The translations under genes were made by a program, and so were the position numbers. The notes under the pieces were generated by a model. That model was not told the origin of the DNA, did not search any database, and saw only the letters and a list, made by a program, of their open reading frames with translations. A stretch of 64,000 nucleotides of DNA from Tetrahymena elliotti 4EA (taxonomy: Eukaryota > Ciliophora > Oligohymenophorea > Hymenostomatida > Tetrahymenidae): contig JH720312.1 of NCBI GenBank assembly GCA_000231825.2, forward strand, positions 471,718 to 535,717, read 5' to 3'. How positions within the stretch are numbered: the first letter of the stretch is position 1; each line of letters opens with the position of its first letter. This document shows positions 13,093 through 24,507 of this stretch, piece after piece.

Positions 13093-14027
13093 ATTTTCTC
13101 TATACTGTATTTGTCTGTCCTTTGTTTTTTAATTTGTTTTTGCTTAGTTTTATTTGTTTTCCTTTGGCTATTTGCTTGCCTGGTAGTGGATTGATTTTGT
13201 TTGCTTTTTAAAGGTTATTTTTCAATGTTTGATTTCTTCTTTTTTTAATTAATTTTTTATTAAATTTTTAGTTCAATCGTTTCCCAGATAAAGATTTTAG
13301 ATTAAAGGAATTAATAGAGTGAATAGTTCCAAAGAAGCGAAAAATTAATTCATATAATAATACCAAAAATATTAAATAGATTAAAGATCGAAAACAAAGA
13401 TTGTCGAGTAATTAAGAAATATAACACAAAGACGCTGTAAAAGATTTAAGATTTCGTGACAACTTTGCAAACAGAAGTAAATTTTACTCATAAAATTTAC
13501 ATTTATTTTTAAATCTGTCAATCTAGAAAGCTTCAAAGCATAAAGGCTTATTTTTATCTATCCACCATCAAAGAAACAAATAATAACATTAAATAATAAC
13601 TATTTCTGATAATACCAAATATAAATTGTGATTTTTGAATTAAAGACATATTTAGTATCATATTTTATGAGTTAAATAATTAGTTTACTTCATTTAATAA
13701 TAAAGAAATTCTTAGCTTTGCTTATTAAACTAATTTGATAAATTTTTCTGGAAATTTTTATTTTTCATCATATCACAAATTTAATTAGGTTTTATAGCTC
13801 AAGCGAGCAAAACTTACAAAAATATTGAATTCAAATAAACAAGGAAAGTTAATCGATTAATTTTATGATAATAAATCAGTAATAAATTAAAAGCACTAAA
13901 AAAGTAATAATTGTACCCTGTGCCCTCGTTCGTTCTAATTTCTAAAAACTACTACCCTATCAAATTTGTTTGGTTTGCTTAAAATTAACTCAACTAAAAT
14001 AAATTTTCCATTAAATTTAAAGAGTTC
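13093..14027. other. AT-rich intergenic DNA upstream of the START-like gene
   Basis: No coding frame with support. The stretch from about 13800 to 14027 is TGA-free on the minus strand in a frame adjoining the broken gene, but its codon content is poor. Confidence 0.45.
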
Positions 14028-14871
14028 TCAATAATAATCATCTAAGCCATGCTTTAGATCTATTTTAGAAATAAAAGCATAATCTACTATTTTATCAAAA
14101 TTTTAATTTAAGTAAGAAATAGACAATTATTTTAAATTAAAAATACCAATGAGCGAAATGTAAATTAGATTTTGGCAATGTTAAATTCGATAAATCCTGA
14201 GAGATAAATAACATATTTCCTTTCATTATTTATCAAAAATATACAAATTTGATTATCTATTTCAAAAGAGATTCATGTAAAATCCATTATTGATTCAAAA
14301 TAGCATTTAATTTTCCAATTTTGATTAAATTTTTTGTGCATTCCCTGATGGAGGATAATTACATAACTAACCTCAAAAAATTAATAAATTTCTAAAGCCT
14401 CGAAGTTGCTTGTTATAGTCATATTAATTCATTTATTTTGATAAATGAAAAATATAACTTATTTTCAAAATGATAGATCATTATAATTTTTTCTTTAACC
14501 TTGAATTTGATAAAATTATTGTAGTTAATATTTAAATTTCCTTAAAATACGGTAATACTTAAATACAAATTGATATAACTAAAAAGAGAAAATTTGTAAT
14601 AATCTGATGCTATACTAACTCACAATAAAATAGATGATTTTTTTGTATCTACTGTATTTTCGTTATGAGCTAAATCTAATCATATTAAAATGACAAAAAT
14701 TAATCACTTTTTTTAAAAATTCACATTGATAATGTCTAATTTTTTGAGCCGCAATAATATATCATCACTATTTTCTTGAAAAGCTATGGCATGAAAGTAT
14801 TCATCTATTATTTTACACAAAAATATTGTCCCTATATCACTAATAACTTATTCTTTATTTTCATAATTAAC
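14028..14871 (-). pseudogene. broken gene of unknown family
   Basis: On the minus strand, protein-like segments follow one another in shifting frames. They are an acidic helical piece containing VISDIGTIFLCKIIDEYF (about 14870-14720), LAHNENTVDTKKSSILL then an in-frame TGA then SIASDYYKFSLFSYINLYL, a further stretch ending FENKLYFSFIKINELI, NWKIKCYFESIMDFT then another TGA then ISFEIDNQICIFLINNERK, and a last exon-like piece ending HGLDDYY at TGA 14028-14030. In two places the same frame continues cleanly across a TGA. That is what a decaying gene looks like, rather than introns. It could still be a live gene if the breaks are sequencing errors or unusual introns. No family is recognised. Confidence 0.45.
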
Positions 14872-15009
14872 ATGATTTAAATTGATTAGAATATAAACAA
14901 ATTATAGGTATTAATGAATGCTAATCATAAAAAAACACATAATTGAATTAAAAAGTTTTATTTCCATAAATAACGGTGAAAATACTTAAATATTTTAAAA
15001 TATTATCAG

Positions 15010-16966
15010 ATAAAAACTAATATTAGCGACTGCGTTTCATAACCTACTTTTGTTCCTAACTCCTTTTATATTCCCCTTCAAGGAAATTCTGTTTCAGTAG
15101 GTGATTTATTGACTGTAATAATAATATAACACAATAATTAACTAAATTGAAGAGACTTTTTTAACATATTAGTTTGAGGTTTTTATTGTAGATGAAAACG
15201 TCCATACTCTTTTAGGGAGAGCAGTTATTTACCCAAGTCAGTATTTATATTCAACCAAAGGCTCGAATAAATACTTGCTCATAACGACAATATAAAAAAG
15301 AAAGGAAGTAATAGTTGGTCAGCTATAACTAAATTTATAGTATTCTGTAATAGTTTTAACTTAACTTAAAAAATACTCCTCTATTATTTTTTTACATACT
15401 TTGGTGGGAAACTTACCATTTAAAAATATTAATTTGATCAGATTTATATATTTATTCTGAATACTTACATAAGCATGATAAATGTAATTGTCTGATATTC
15501 TTTATTTAATCAAATTTTTAACATAGAGAGATACAGAAGGTAATTACTTATGCGAAGACTAAAGTGAGTAGAATTACTTGAATCAATTACTCGCTAGGAG
15601 CTTTTTAGAAGGAGTAGAAAACCCTTTATATGAAAAAGAGTATCTTAGAAAGATCATATCTGAAAAAAACATGGATTTATTAGATCCAACTAATTACAAA
15701 GAAAAGTGGAAAATCTATTCATAGACCTTAAAAGAAAGATAGCAAACCATAAATCAATATAAATAAATCCTAGAGCAACACGAAAGAATGATGAGAGCTT
15801 AATAAGTAATAAAAACAGATTACGTTAAAGGAAACAGACTCTTAAAGCAGCTTTATAATTTTAACAAGTATTATTATATGCTTTTTAATTTAATAATTTG
15901 TAACCAGTGAATCAATCAAAAAATATACCATTTCATTGTCTAAAATTAATTTTTTATTTTTAGTCAATTAATTTCAAAAAAAACAGCACAATATCACTAT
16001 CATTTTATCTATCTATTCTTAATTTTTTAGGAATAGACTTTGGGGTGAGCATCATGTTGACTTTTCTGTTTATATAGACCAAAAGATACGGTTTATGAAT
16101 GAAAGAGAAATTTTCTCATAGATGAGTATTATCCTCAATAAAATTCTTTATTGGTAAAAACTAAATGCTGACATTGAGAATTTTTTGCTCAACTCAAAAG
16201 CTTTAATTGAAAACTTTGGTTAATTGTTATTAATGAAGGAAAATAGCAAAGAAGGATACAAAGATAGCATTTATGTTAGAAAAATAATAGAGCACGAAAT
16301 ATAAAAGAAAGATTATTACAAACAAAAGATAGAAAGGCAAAATAATTTTATAGATAAACTCAGTAAAAGTATGGAAAATGTTTTGCTAAGGTATTAAAAT
16401 AATGAATATTTAGAGAAGGAATTTATAGATATGAGAGGAGATGTGCTAACAATACAATCAAATATTAGAAAAAAACTGTATGGTGAATAACCAAAGCAAA
16501 TAGAAGAATTATATTATTTGTAGGATTTATGTAGAAAATTAGATAGAATATGCAAATAGCAATAGAATTAGATTAATTTTATGAATAGAGAGCAAAAATA
16601 GAGTGACCTAGGGTCTCAATATTAAAAACTTTAGATAGAATTAAGAGGAGTCTAGACAAAGTAATTATCAGCTATTCCTTTTAATAATTTAAACAGATTT
16701 ACTATTTCTTCTAAAATCTTACTATTTTTATGTTTTTTTATAGAGTGAATGCACTGGAAGAATAGATTAAGCTTAATGGAGAAACATTCTCTCAAAATAT
16801 TGCTAAACTAAAAACAGAAATAGAAGTAAGCTTAATTACTATTCAAAAATTTATAATTCAACTTTATGACTAAAATTTATGTAAGGTAAAGAAAAATGCA
16901 ATATCTACTGCATCTATCTCAAATATTTCTTACAAACTTCCATCTGAAATCAATTATTTGAATTGA
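15010..16966 (+). CDS. C2-like domain plus coiled-coil protein (5' end unresolved)
   Basis: Exons: about 15010-15096, 15173-15346, 15527-15867, 16031-16660, 16744-16825, 16886-16966 (TGA). Every junction is GT-AG and the phases agree. The first two exons read like the second half of a C2 domain: SQPTFVPNSFYIPLQG, then FEVFIVDENVHTLLGRAVI, and KEVIVGQLQLN at the end. The remaining roughly 380 residues are almost continuous charged coiled coil, rich in Gln, Glu and Lys. C2 plus coiled coil suggests a membrane- or centriole/cilium-associated scaffold, but this is inference. No start codon in frame was found: the strand-1 half of the C2 domain and the ATG should lie in one or more upstream exons that I could not place, partly because the region overlaps the broken minus-strand gene. 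Confidence 0.65.
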
Positions 16967-17423
16967 TAGTAAATTTCTGACAATAGGGAATAGGTAGATT
17001 TGATAACAGAAAATCGAATATTCTGATAACAGATAGATTTATTAATCTTATAGATGTTAATTACTTTGTTTATTCATATATAATTTTTTTTATTGTAATG
17101 AACAAATGTAAATGATCCAGTTATTCTTATAAGATTGATTCTTGCTTGATACACTCTAAATTTACAAGTTTTAATTAAGATAAATTAAATTTTTTCTCTA
17201 TTACGAGATAGAAAAAAGGTTTGAATAAAAAATCTCCTCTTTAATTTCAAAAAATAATAAAAATAATGATAAATTACTTCATTAATTATTAAAACTTTAT
17301 TTTACTGTAAATATTTACTGTATTTAGTTAATTTAGCTAAAATTATGCTATTTAATATATCGAATCTAACGAACAGAATAAATCTGGAATATTTTATGCT
17401 CAGAAATAATTTACTTTTTTCAG
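16967..17423. other. 3' flank of the C2-like gene
   Basis: AT-rich spacer with several in-frame TGA codons after the last exon of the C2-like gene. No feature is seen. Confidence 0.4.
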
Positions 17424-17768
17424 TACTTTAAAGTCTGGTTTAAGATTTAACTAGATATTTCTGAATACTTTATCTTTATGAAGAAGAGTAGAAAGATAAA
17501 AATATATTAAACATTCAAAAATATTTACTATTAATTCAATAAAAGCATGACAAAGAAAAAAATAAATGCTATGAATGTAAGTAAAATCCTGTACCTTCTA
17601 TATCATTATTAAATCGATGTTAGTTCATTTCAAAAATGATTCATTTTAAATGTCTTTTTGTTTTAAATTTGAGACTAATCATTCAAAACTCTTTATTTTA
17701 GAATGAATACACATTGAAGAAAAGTTATTGCTGTAGTTTAAATTGTATTTAACTCATAAAAGAATAGT
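17424..17768 (+). pseudogene. possible decayed exon pair with Cys-rich end
   Basis: After an AG (17422-17423), one frame reads SLVQDLTRYF, an in-frame TGA, then LYLYEEEQKDKNILNIQKYL and a tail with CYEC. A second piece after an AG near 17700 reads YCCSLNC. The two pieces together would form a small Cys4-like cluster, but the phases of the flanking GT and AG do not match cleanly and one TGA interrupts. It may be a remnant or a misread small gene. No function is claimed. Confidence 0.25.
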
Positions 17769-18144
17769 AAGTAAAGAAAATCATCTGAAAAATAAAAGAA
17801 AAAATAAATAAATTTTATTAAAATTCTTTCATTTTCTTTTAAAATTTGGTGATTAAAAAGAAAGTTAGTGAGCTTTTCAATCATAAATTAATAATTAAAA
17901 AATCATACTTTTGAATATTCTCAATTTAATAGCCGAAACATGTTTATTGATAATTAAAAGCAAAATATTACTCCTTTTTATAATTTAAATAAAGAAATAA
18001 TTTTCTTATTTAATTAATATTGATATTAACTTTATCATTTATTTTTTCATTCAATTTTTTTAATTTTCTTTGTAGTTTTATCATTTTAAGTTCTTTTTTC
18101 TTTGCTTTTTGATGTCTACTAAAAAAATTTATATTTCATAATTG
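17769..18144. other. AT-rich spacer upstream of the tRNA genes
   Basis: Long A and T runs and no coding frame. Nothing seen that would be a pol III external element. Confidence 0.4.
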
Positions 18145-18217
18145 GTTCGTTTAGTGTAGTGGTTATCACGTTCCCTTCACACGGGAAAGGTCCCGAGTTC
18201 GACCCTCGGAATGAACA
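18145..18217 (+). tRNA. tRNA-Val (anticodon CAC), copy 1
   Basis: This 73-nt sequence folds as a standard cloverleaf. The acceptor stem GTTCGTT pairs with AATGAAC (one G-T pair), the discriminator base is A, the D arm contains GTGTAGTGGTTATCAC, the anticodon stem TTCCC/GGGAA encloses the loop TTCACAC with anticodon CAC, and the T arm contains GTTCGA. The internal A box (TAGTGTAGTGG) and B box (GAGTTCGACCC) are intact. A run of seven T follows directly after the discriminator base and serves as the pol III terminator. CCA is not encoded, as expected for a eukaryote. There is no intron. It decodes GUG valine codons. Confidence 0.96.
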
Positions 18218-18542
18218 TTTTTTTATCTTTGAAAAATTTCTCTCAAAATTGAAATATTAGATGTGTATGTTAGCCATAATTTATCATTAAAGAACCTGGC
18301 TGATCTTAACTTTGAAAATTAATGATTCAAAATTATTTTATTTTATTACTTAAATTGTGTTTTTTATTCAGCTTTTTTTAGTATTTAGATTTTTACTATT
18401 AAGAAATTAAACATTTTACATTTTTATTTTTTACAAAAAAACATAAGACATTATTTTTTTTCAAATTACTAAATTGCTTGAAAACTTAGATTAACTATCC
18501 ACTATATGTAGTATTAATTTTTTATTGGTTAATTACTACAGT
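18218..18542. other. spacer between the two tRNA genes
   Basis: AT-rich DNA. It is not similar to the flanks of either tRNA gene beyond base composition, so the duplicated unit appears to be little more than the tRNA itself. Confidence 0.5.
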
Positions 18543-18615
18543 GTTCGTTTAGTGTAGTGGTTATCACGTTCCCTTCACACGGGAAAGGTCCCGAGTTCGA
18601 CCCTCGGAATGAACA
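18543..18615 (+). tRNA. tRNA-Val (anticodon CAC), copy 2
   Basis: Identical over all 73 nt to the copy at 18145-18217, in the same orientation, with its own A and B boxes and a T-run terminator a few bases downstream. The flanks differ, so both copies are probably independent transcription units. Confidence 0.96.
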
Positions 18616-19145
18616 ATTTTTTTTAAATTAATTTTCTTAAATTAAATTAAAGAAATAAGGTAAATTGAGTAAAATATTCTTTATTTTTTTAATTTTAAAA
18701 GCTAAAAAATTTCTATTTTAGTAATTATTTCACAAATTTTTAATCTAAATAAATTGGTTTTATATATGATTTATGTTTAAAAATTATTTAAAAATTTCTA
18801 TGCTAAAAAGATTTATATTTTTAAGTACTATTTAATTTACTTATATTTTCTTTTTTATTTATTATTAATTCTATTTTTTTGATAATAATTTATTAGTTTA
18901 AATTTTGGAATTAAATCAAAAGAATATTTTAAAAATCATTTCTGTCATTCAATATTATTTAGTTAGTTTTAATAAAATTTAATTGCGCTACTTCACATAT
19001 TGTTTATAAACAAAATTTGACTTATAATTAAAGATTGGCTGTCTATTTAACTAAATCTGCCTTGTATTTGCAATATATTTATATATCTTAAAAAAGTAGC
19101 AATAATATCCTTTGTTTTTTTTAGTTTAGGTAATTCAAGTAGAAA
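18616..19145. other. AT-rich spacer upstream of DBR1
   Basis: No coding frame or RNA gene is seen. It presumably contains the DBR1 promoter; no consensus element is identifiable. Confidence 0.45.
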
Positions 19146-21042
19146 ATGAATGTAATTTATTATGGATTTAGTGCATTACTGACAAATTATGTTTAAAATA
19201 TTGTAGATAGCTTTTGAAGGGTGCTTTCATGGTAACCTAGAATAGGTTTATAAAACTATGATGTATATCGAGTAGTAGCATAATATTAAGATTGATGCCT
19301 TAATTAGCTGTGGAGATTTTTAGGCAATTAGAAATAAGGCAGACATGTATTCTATGAAATGCAAAGAAAAATATCTTGAAATAGGAAATTTTCATGAATA
19401 TTATACAGGCTCTAAAAAGGCTCCTTATTTAACCATTTTTGTAGGAGGAAATCATGAAGCTTCTAATCATAATAGAGAATTGTAAATTTGTGATTTTGTG
19501 ATATTTTAAATTATAAGTAAATCTTTTCAAAAGGTATTTTGGTGGCTGGGCTGCCCCTAATATTTATTTTATGGGTGCTTCTAATGTAATAGTTCTTAAA
19601 AAAGGTAATCAGTAAATTCGTTTAGGTGGCATTTCTGGAATTTATAAGTAATATGATTTTCTTAAAAGTTAACTTGAGTCCTTCCCTTTTGATAGCAATA
19701 GTATAGTTTCTTGCTTTCACTAAAAATAAATAGATGTTTTAAAGCTTAGTTAAATTGGTCTCAACAACCCTACACAAAAAATGGATGTTTTTTTGAGCCA
19801 TGACTGGCCTACAGATGTAGTTAGTCATGGTAATGTATCTGATTTGCTTAGAAAAAAGAAATTTTTTACAAATGATGTTAAAAATAACTGCTTAGGTTCA
19901 ATTCCATTAAATTATCTTCTAAAATCTATCAAACCGTAACATAAATTCTAATTGATATATCGTTAATAATGTTTTTTACTCAAAAAAAGAAAATATTGGA
20001 TCAGTGGACATTTGCATGTCAAATATTCAGCTGTTTTTCCTCATTCAAAAGATTCAAAAGAAGATGTGACTCACTTTTTGGCTTTAGATAAATGTCTACC
20101 AAACAGAGATTTTTTACAAGTGATTCCTTTTTGCAAAAATTCCTGGGATTTACAAGGAGAAAACAATTAAAATAATCAAGAAGAAAATGATGATGTGAAT
20201 TAAGACATAGAGTTATTTTATGATGAAGAATGGTTGGTGATTTAAAAAAGTGTTTATGAAACATTTAACTATCACTAAAAATAAGATTTCTTTAATTTAT
20301 AAAATAAGTAAGCAAGAAATTTAAAAAATAAATGAATAATTTAAATATTGTTAACTTCTAATAGCTAAATTACATTAAAAGACACTGATTTTGAGAAGAA
20401 AGTTTAAGATCAAATCCAAAAGAATAAAAATTTTTTCCAAAATAAAAGTCTAAAACTTCCTCATAACTTTTAAGTAACATGCACTCCATATTCTGGTCCA
20501 TCTGACTAAAGTAAAATTGTTTTATATTAATAAATAAATATTAAAATTTCATATAAAAAAGCATTCCTCCCAGATAAATTAGAAATAAATAACTAAGCTA
20601 AAGATTATTTAAATCTTTTAGGTGTGAGTTATGAAAGATTAAGAGATTTATTGTTTTATGATAATGGTATATTTATATTTTTACATATCTATAACTCTAA
20701 TATTTATTTCAATTTTATAAAATAAAAGAAAAACCTTCTTAGATATCTTCTCAAAATGTAAAAATAAACTATAATAGTCATTTTGTGGTAAAGAATAAAG
20801 ATGAAATAGATCTTGATGATAGTGAAGAAGAACAAGAATAAAAACAAGAAAAAAATTTGGAAGAAAATATTTAAATTAATAAACCTGCTTAAAATGAATA
20901 AATAAATCAAAACTTAATTCTAAAATAAACATAATAACAATAATAATAGCAGTAATAATAATAATTATAATAGAGCACTACTAGCAAATAAGTATTTACA
21001 GATTCTTCTGCTATCAAGATTGATGAATTACCTTTCTTATGA
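19146..21042 (+). CDS. DBR1: RNA lariat debranching enzyme
   Basis: Six exons: 19146-19151, 19207-19481, 19534-19935, 19990-20307, 20365-20666, 20729-21042; all GT-AG with matching phases, 538 aa. The enzyme hydrolyses the 2'-5' bond of excised intron lariats in the nucleus. The metallophosphoesterase motifs are all present: EGCFHG at residues 6-11 (Cys and His of the metal site), CGDF near 37-40, GGNHE at 82-86, SHDWP, and the paired-His motif GHLHVKYS. The Asn of GGNHE and the His residues are intact, so it should be active. The first exon is only six bases (Met-Asn). The C-terminal third is lineage-specific: an acidic stretch, then a Gln run of about 13 residues encoded mainly by TAA and TAG, ending DELPFL. 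The start matches the usual family N-terminus, so the call is firm. Confidence 0.95.
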
Positions 21043-21617
21043 CTATAATAAAAACTTTAATAAATTATTTAATAATATTTTCATTATTTATTATCTTTCA
21101 TATTACTTTGATAATTTATGTTGAGTTGATTTTTTTAATTATTTATTTTTCATTCAAGTAAAATATTTTTATAGAGTGAGTAACTTTTTTAAAAATATTA
21201 AAAGTTAAGTGTGAATTATTTAAAAATACAATGACTAAAGTGTAAACTATTTAAAGAAATTAAAAATAAATTAAATTTGAAGTTCACCTAACAATTTGAA
21301 TTTTTTTTCCACAAAAAATAAAAAACTATTTAAAGAAAGAAATAGGAAGATAGAAAAATAAAAGAAATTTAATAGAAGCTTTACAGAGAATAATAGCGAA
21401 GTAATCTAATCTTTTATTTCTTTTTAATTTCTTTTTTATAAATCAAAAAAATAAGTGCCTGATAAATTTTGGTTAAAAATTTATTTTTTGTTTATACTTT
21501 TGTAAATAAATTTTAAATTTTAGATTATTGTGCAATATATATTAAGCCGCTCTTAACACTATCCTAAAATTTGTATAATTATAATTAAATTAATACATAA
21601 AGATCAAAATTAAAAAA
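21043..21617. other. spacer between DBR1 and the first FSP1-like gene, duplicated at 23733-24507
   Basis: The sequence after the DBR1 stop (AATAAAAACTTTAATAAA, GAGTGAGTAAC, AAAAGTTAAGTGTGAATTAT) recurs in the same order downstream at 23733-24507. This spacer was therefore part of the duplicated segment. It would carry the DBR1 poly(A) site and the FSP1-like promoter. Confidence 0.6.
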
Positions 21618-23144
21618 ATGTTCAAATCTTCTGTGACTCCTAAAAAGACAGTCCTTATTGTAAATTTTTTAATTTTCTGTAAATGTATTAACTTTACTAT
21701 TTGATAGATTGGAGGCAGTTTTGGAGGTCTAACGGCTATCGAATATTTAGATAATAAGTTTAATGTGATTTTGGTTGATAGAAAATCATTTTTTGAGGTA
21801 ATTTTTTATAAAAAAAATAGTTTATTAAATTAAAAAAATATTTTTGGAATAAAGTATACACCAAACTATTCTTTAGCATTACTTGATCCTAACAACGTAA
21901 ATGGAATGACCCTTTCTTTATAAGATTTTGCTAAAACTCACAAATGCTAATTTATTTAAGGAACATTACTTTAACTATTCAAGAATAAGGCTTAAATTAA
22001 GTAAAATAATTAACAAACACTTGATATCTCTTTTGATTATTGTATTATTTCTACTGGTTCTTCTTATGCTTCTTCTATCAGGCCTGAAAAAGAAATAGCT
22101 ACTATCGAATAGAGAAGAGAGCAAATTAAATAATAAATTGAAAACCTTTAAAGATTTAAAAAAGTCTTAGTTATTGGAGGGTAACATAATTTTTAGTAAT
22201 TATTCATTCTCATTAATGTTTTTTAAAAGAGGACCTGTAGGTATTGAAATGGCAGGAATAATATCAGAAAAATTCAAAAATCTTTAAGTTCATTTATGGA
22301 ATAGGTCTCCAGAATTACTCTCATAATTCCCTTAAAAAGCAAGAACAATAGCTGATGAAATACTAAGAAAACAAGGTGTTAATATTGTGTATAATAAAGA
22401 AGTTACTCAATTACCAGTTGCAGGTAAATTTTTAAATATTTAAGTTGTTAGATTAAATTTTTGTAATTAAATAGAATTTGACCAAGTATTTGATTGTAGA
22501 GGAAATACTTATGCCCCTAGCTTTATGATTGATGAATTCTAATAATGTAACAATCTCTTTTCTTTTTTAAAGATTCAAAAAATAATAATGATTACACACA
22601 TTTTAATTGAAGGTATTTAATTTAAATAAAAATAAAAAAAGATGTTAATAATCAAGGATTGATAGTAGTTGATGAGTATTATAGATTAAAATACCATTAA
22701 AATGTATTTTGTGTTGGAGATGCTGCTTTAACACCTAACAACGAGTCTAAGATGGGCTATAATGCAGCAATTTAAGGCTAGTATACTGGAGAAAACATCA
22801 TAAGCATAGATAATAAAAAGAAATCCTTAAAGAAGTAAATTGCTTTGTTTAAATGAACTAATTAAAGTTATTTGTTTTATATTCAAAGATTAGAGGGAGA
22901 TGCTAATGTGTTCCTTATTATAGTAAATTAAAAATCTTCCATTTAATGCTTTGGAGACAGTGTTTCTATCGAATCTACTAACACCAAACAATCTTATCAG
23001 AATAAGATAGTCAAATCTTTTTAAGGGTCTTTTTATTACTCATTAGTATCTAGTTTCTCAAGAAAAATGATTATAATGATATCTGGTTGCAAAAAAAGAA
23101 AGTAGCCAGAATAAAAAAAATAAGACCAAGAAAATAAAGTTTGA
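21618..23144 (+). CDS. AIFM2/FSP1-like FAD-dependent NAD(P)H oxidoreductase, copy 1
   Basis: Seven exons: 21618-21659, 21708-21797, 21855-22180, 22230-22423, 22475-22546, 22642-22834, 22889-23144; 390 aa. It is a two-dinucleotide-fold flavoprotein. The FAD-binding Rossmann motif IGGSFGGL lies at residues 15-22, ending in the acidic LVDRK. An STGSSYASS segment follows, then the NAD(P)H-binding motif VIGGGPVGIEMAG at about 149-161, and the C-terminal FAD motif VFCVGDAALTP. No redox CxxC pair is present, as in the AIFM2/AMID branch. Length matches family members (about 370-400 aa). In animals AIFM2 (FSP1) reduces coenzyme Q at membranes; the substrate here is unproven. Copy 1 starts MFKSSV and lacks the N-terminal Gly seen in copy 3. 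It is preceded by DBR1 and followed by copy 2, same strand. Confidence 0.88.
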
Positions 23145-23611
23145 CATTATTAACTCAGAAAATAAACAAACAAATGATAATTTGAATAAAAATATCTATT
23201 TGCATAAAATATTAACTAATTAGAGCATTTATATTTTACACTTAATATTTTTTATTCATTCAATCAAATAATTCTTAAATTGTATTGATTCCAAGAAATT
23301 AATAAATGCATTCATGTCTTAAATATTTCTCATAAAACAATTTCCCTTTTTCTCTTTAATTAAATTAATTATAAAATAGCCATTTAAAGAAGCAGCTCAA
23401 ATAAATTTGTATTAAAATGTTCCTTTCAAATTCATAGTATTCAGAAAAATATTTGAGAATATTTGATATTTGGTCAAAAATTTGAAGGCTCAAACTCAAA
23501 TATGTTTTTGAGTTCAATATTTGATCAGCAAATGAATTATTTATTTAAAAGTTAAGATTTTTACTAGTGACTTAGTATGATTGTATGTTTTATAGTTAAT
23601 TATTGATAAAC
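23145..23611. repeat. downstream spacer containing repeat unit 1 of four
   Basis: About 23189-23410 belongs to a spacer repeat also seen at 26041-26270, 26598-26790 and 26994-27205. The best-kept core is TTTCCCTTTTTCTCTTTAAT followed by ATAAAATAGCCATTTAAAGAAGCAGCT. Before the core each copy has an AAATATCTATTTGCAT-like lead and a TTTATTC tract. The remaining bases to 23611 show no feature. Confidence 0.65.
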
Positions 23612-23732
23612 TATTTTGATTTTCTTCAGAGTTAACTTGAGACCTTCCCTTTTGATATTCTGAGAGCACTGCTAACAAATAAAGTATTTACAGATTTTTC
23701 TGCTATCAAGATTGGAGAATTGCCTTTCTTAT
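23612..23732 (+). pseudogene. chimeric scrap of DBR1 (internal exon joined to last exon)
   Basis: The sequence from about 23615 to 23657 matches DBR1 exon 3 (19648-19692, coding FLKSQLESFPFD). It runs within a few bases into a match to the end of DBR1 exon 6 (about 20971-21042, coding STTSKQVFTDSS to the stop). Everything between is missing. It marks the 5' edge of the segment duplicated to make FSP1-like copy 2. It has no start codon and is not a gene. Confidence 0.8.
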
Positions 23733-24507
23733 GATTATAATAAAAACTTTAATAAAATTTTTAATTTCTGTATTATCTTTTGTTGATTTTTTTAATTATT
23801 TGTTTTTTATTCAAATAAAATATTTTTTTAGAGTAAGTAACTTTTTAAAAATGTTAAAAGTTAAGTAGAAATTATTTAAAGATATTAAAAGTTAAGTGTA
23901 TATTATTTAAAAATATGAAAAGTAAATTAATTTAGAAATTCACTTTGAAAATTCCAAAGTGTAGATAATAAATATCAAATATTGATTAAGATGAGAGTGA
24001 CTACCTATTATCTTCATCAAGTAAGTTTTATATGTCATTCAAAAGCTTTTTTGATATTTCAATATTTTTTCTTTAAGGAAATTTGAATTTTTTTCTACTA
24101 AAATTAATATTTTTGATTATGAAAGATAAAAATATAGAAAAATAAAAGAAATTTAATAGAAGGTTTACTGAGAAAAAATCAGGAAACAATATAATTTTTT
24201 ATTTATTATTAATTTCTTATCTGTAAATTAAGAAAGTAAGTATCTGATACTTTTTGTTCAAGATTTATTTTTGTGTTTGTGTTTTTGTAAACAAATGTTG
24301 TAAATTTAAATTTGAGATGATTGCATTTACAAAAAAAGACATTTTCAAAGTAAGAATACAAATGAGATAATAAAATATAACTAAATATGCTTTATATTTT
24401 TAGTGACTCTCTTGCTATAAAAACTGGCCAACTGTCTACATAGTAATAATAATAAAATAATAAACTAATAAAATAAAATATAAAAAACAAGAGATCAAAT
24501 TAAGAAA
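23733..24507. repeat. duplicated copy of the DBR1-FSP1 spacer
   Basis: Colinear with 21043-21617: the TTATAATAAAAACTTTAATAAA, GAGTAAGTAACTTTT and TTAAAAGTTAAGT blocks recur in order with small insertions, one of them a tandem repeat of the GTTAAGT block. It leads directly into the start of FSP1-like copy 2. Confidence 0.7.

Noticed and set aside
20019..20264. 81-codon minus-strand ORF
   Set aside because: Antisense to DBR1 exon 4, which has the GHLHVKY motif in the plus-strand frame.
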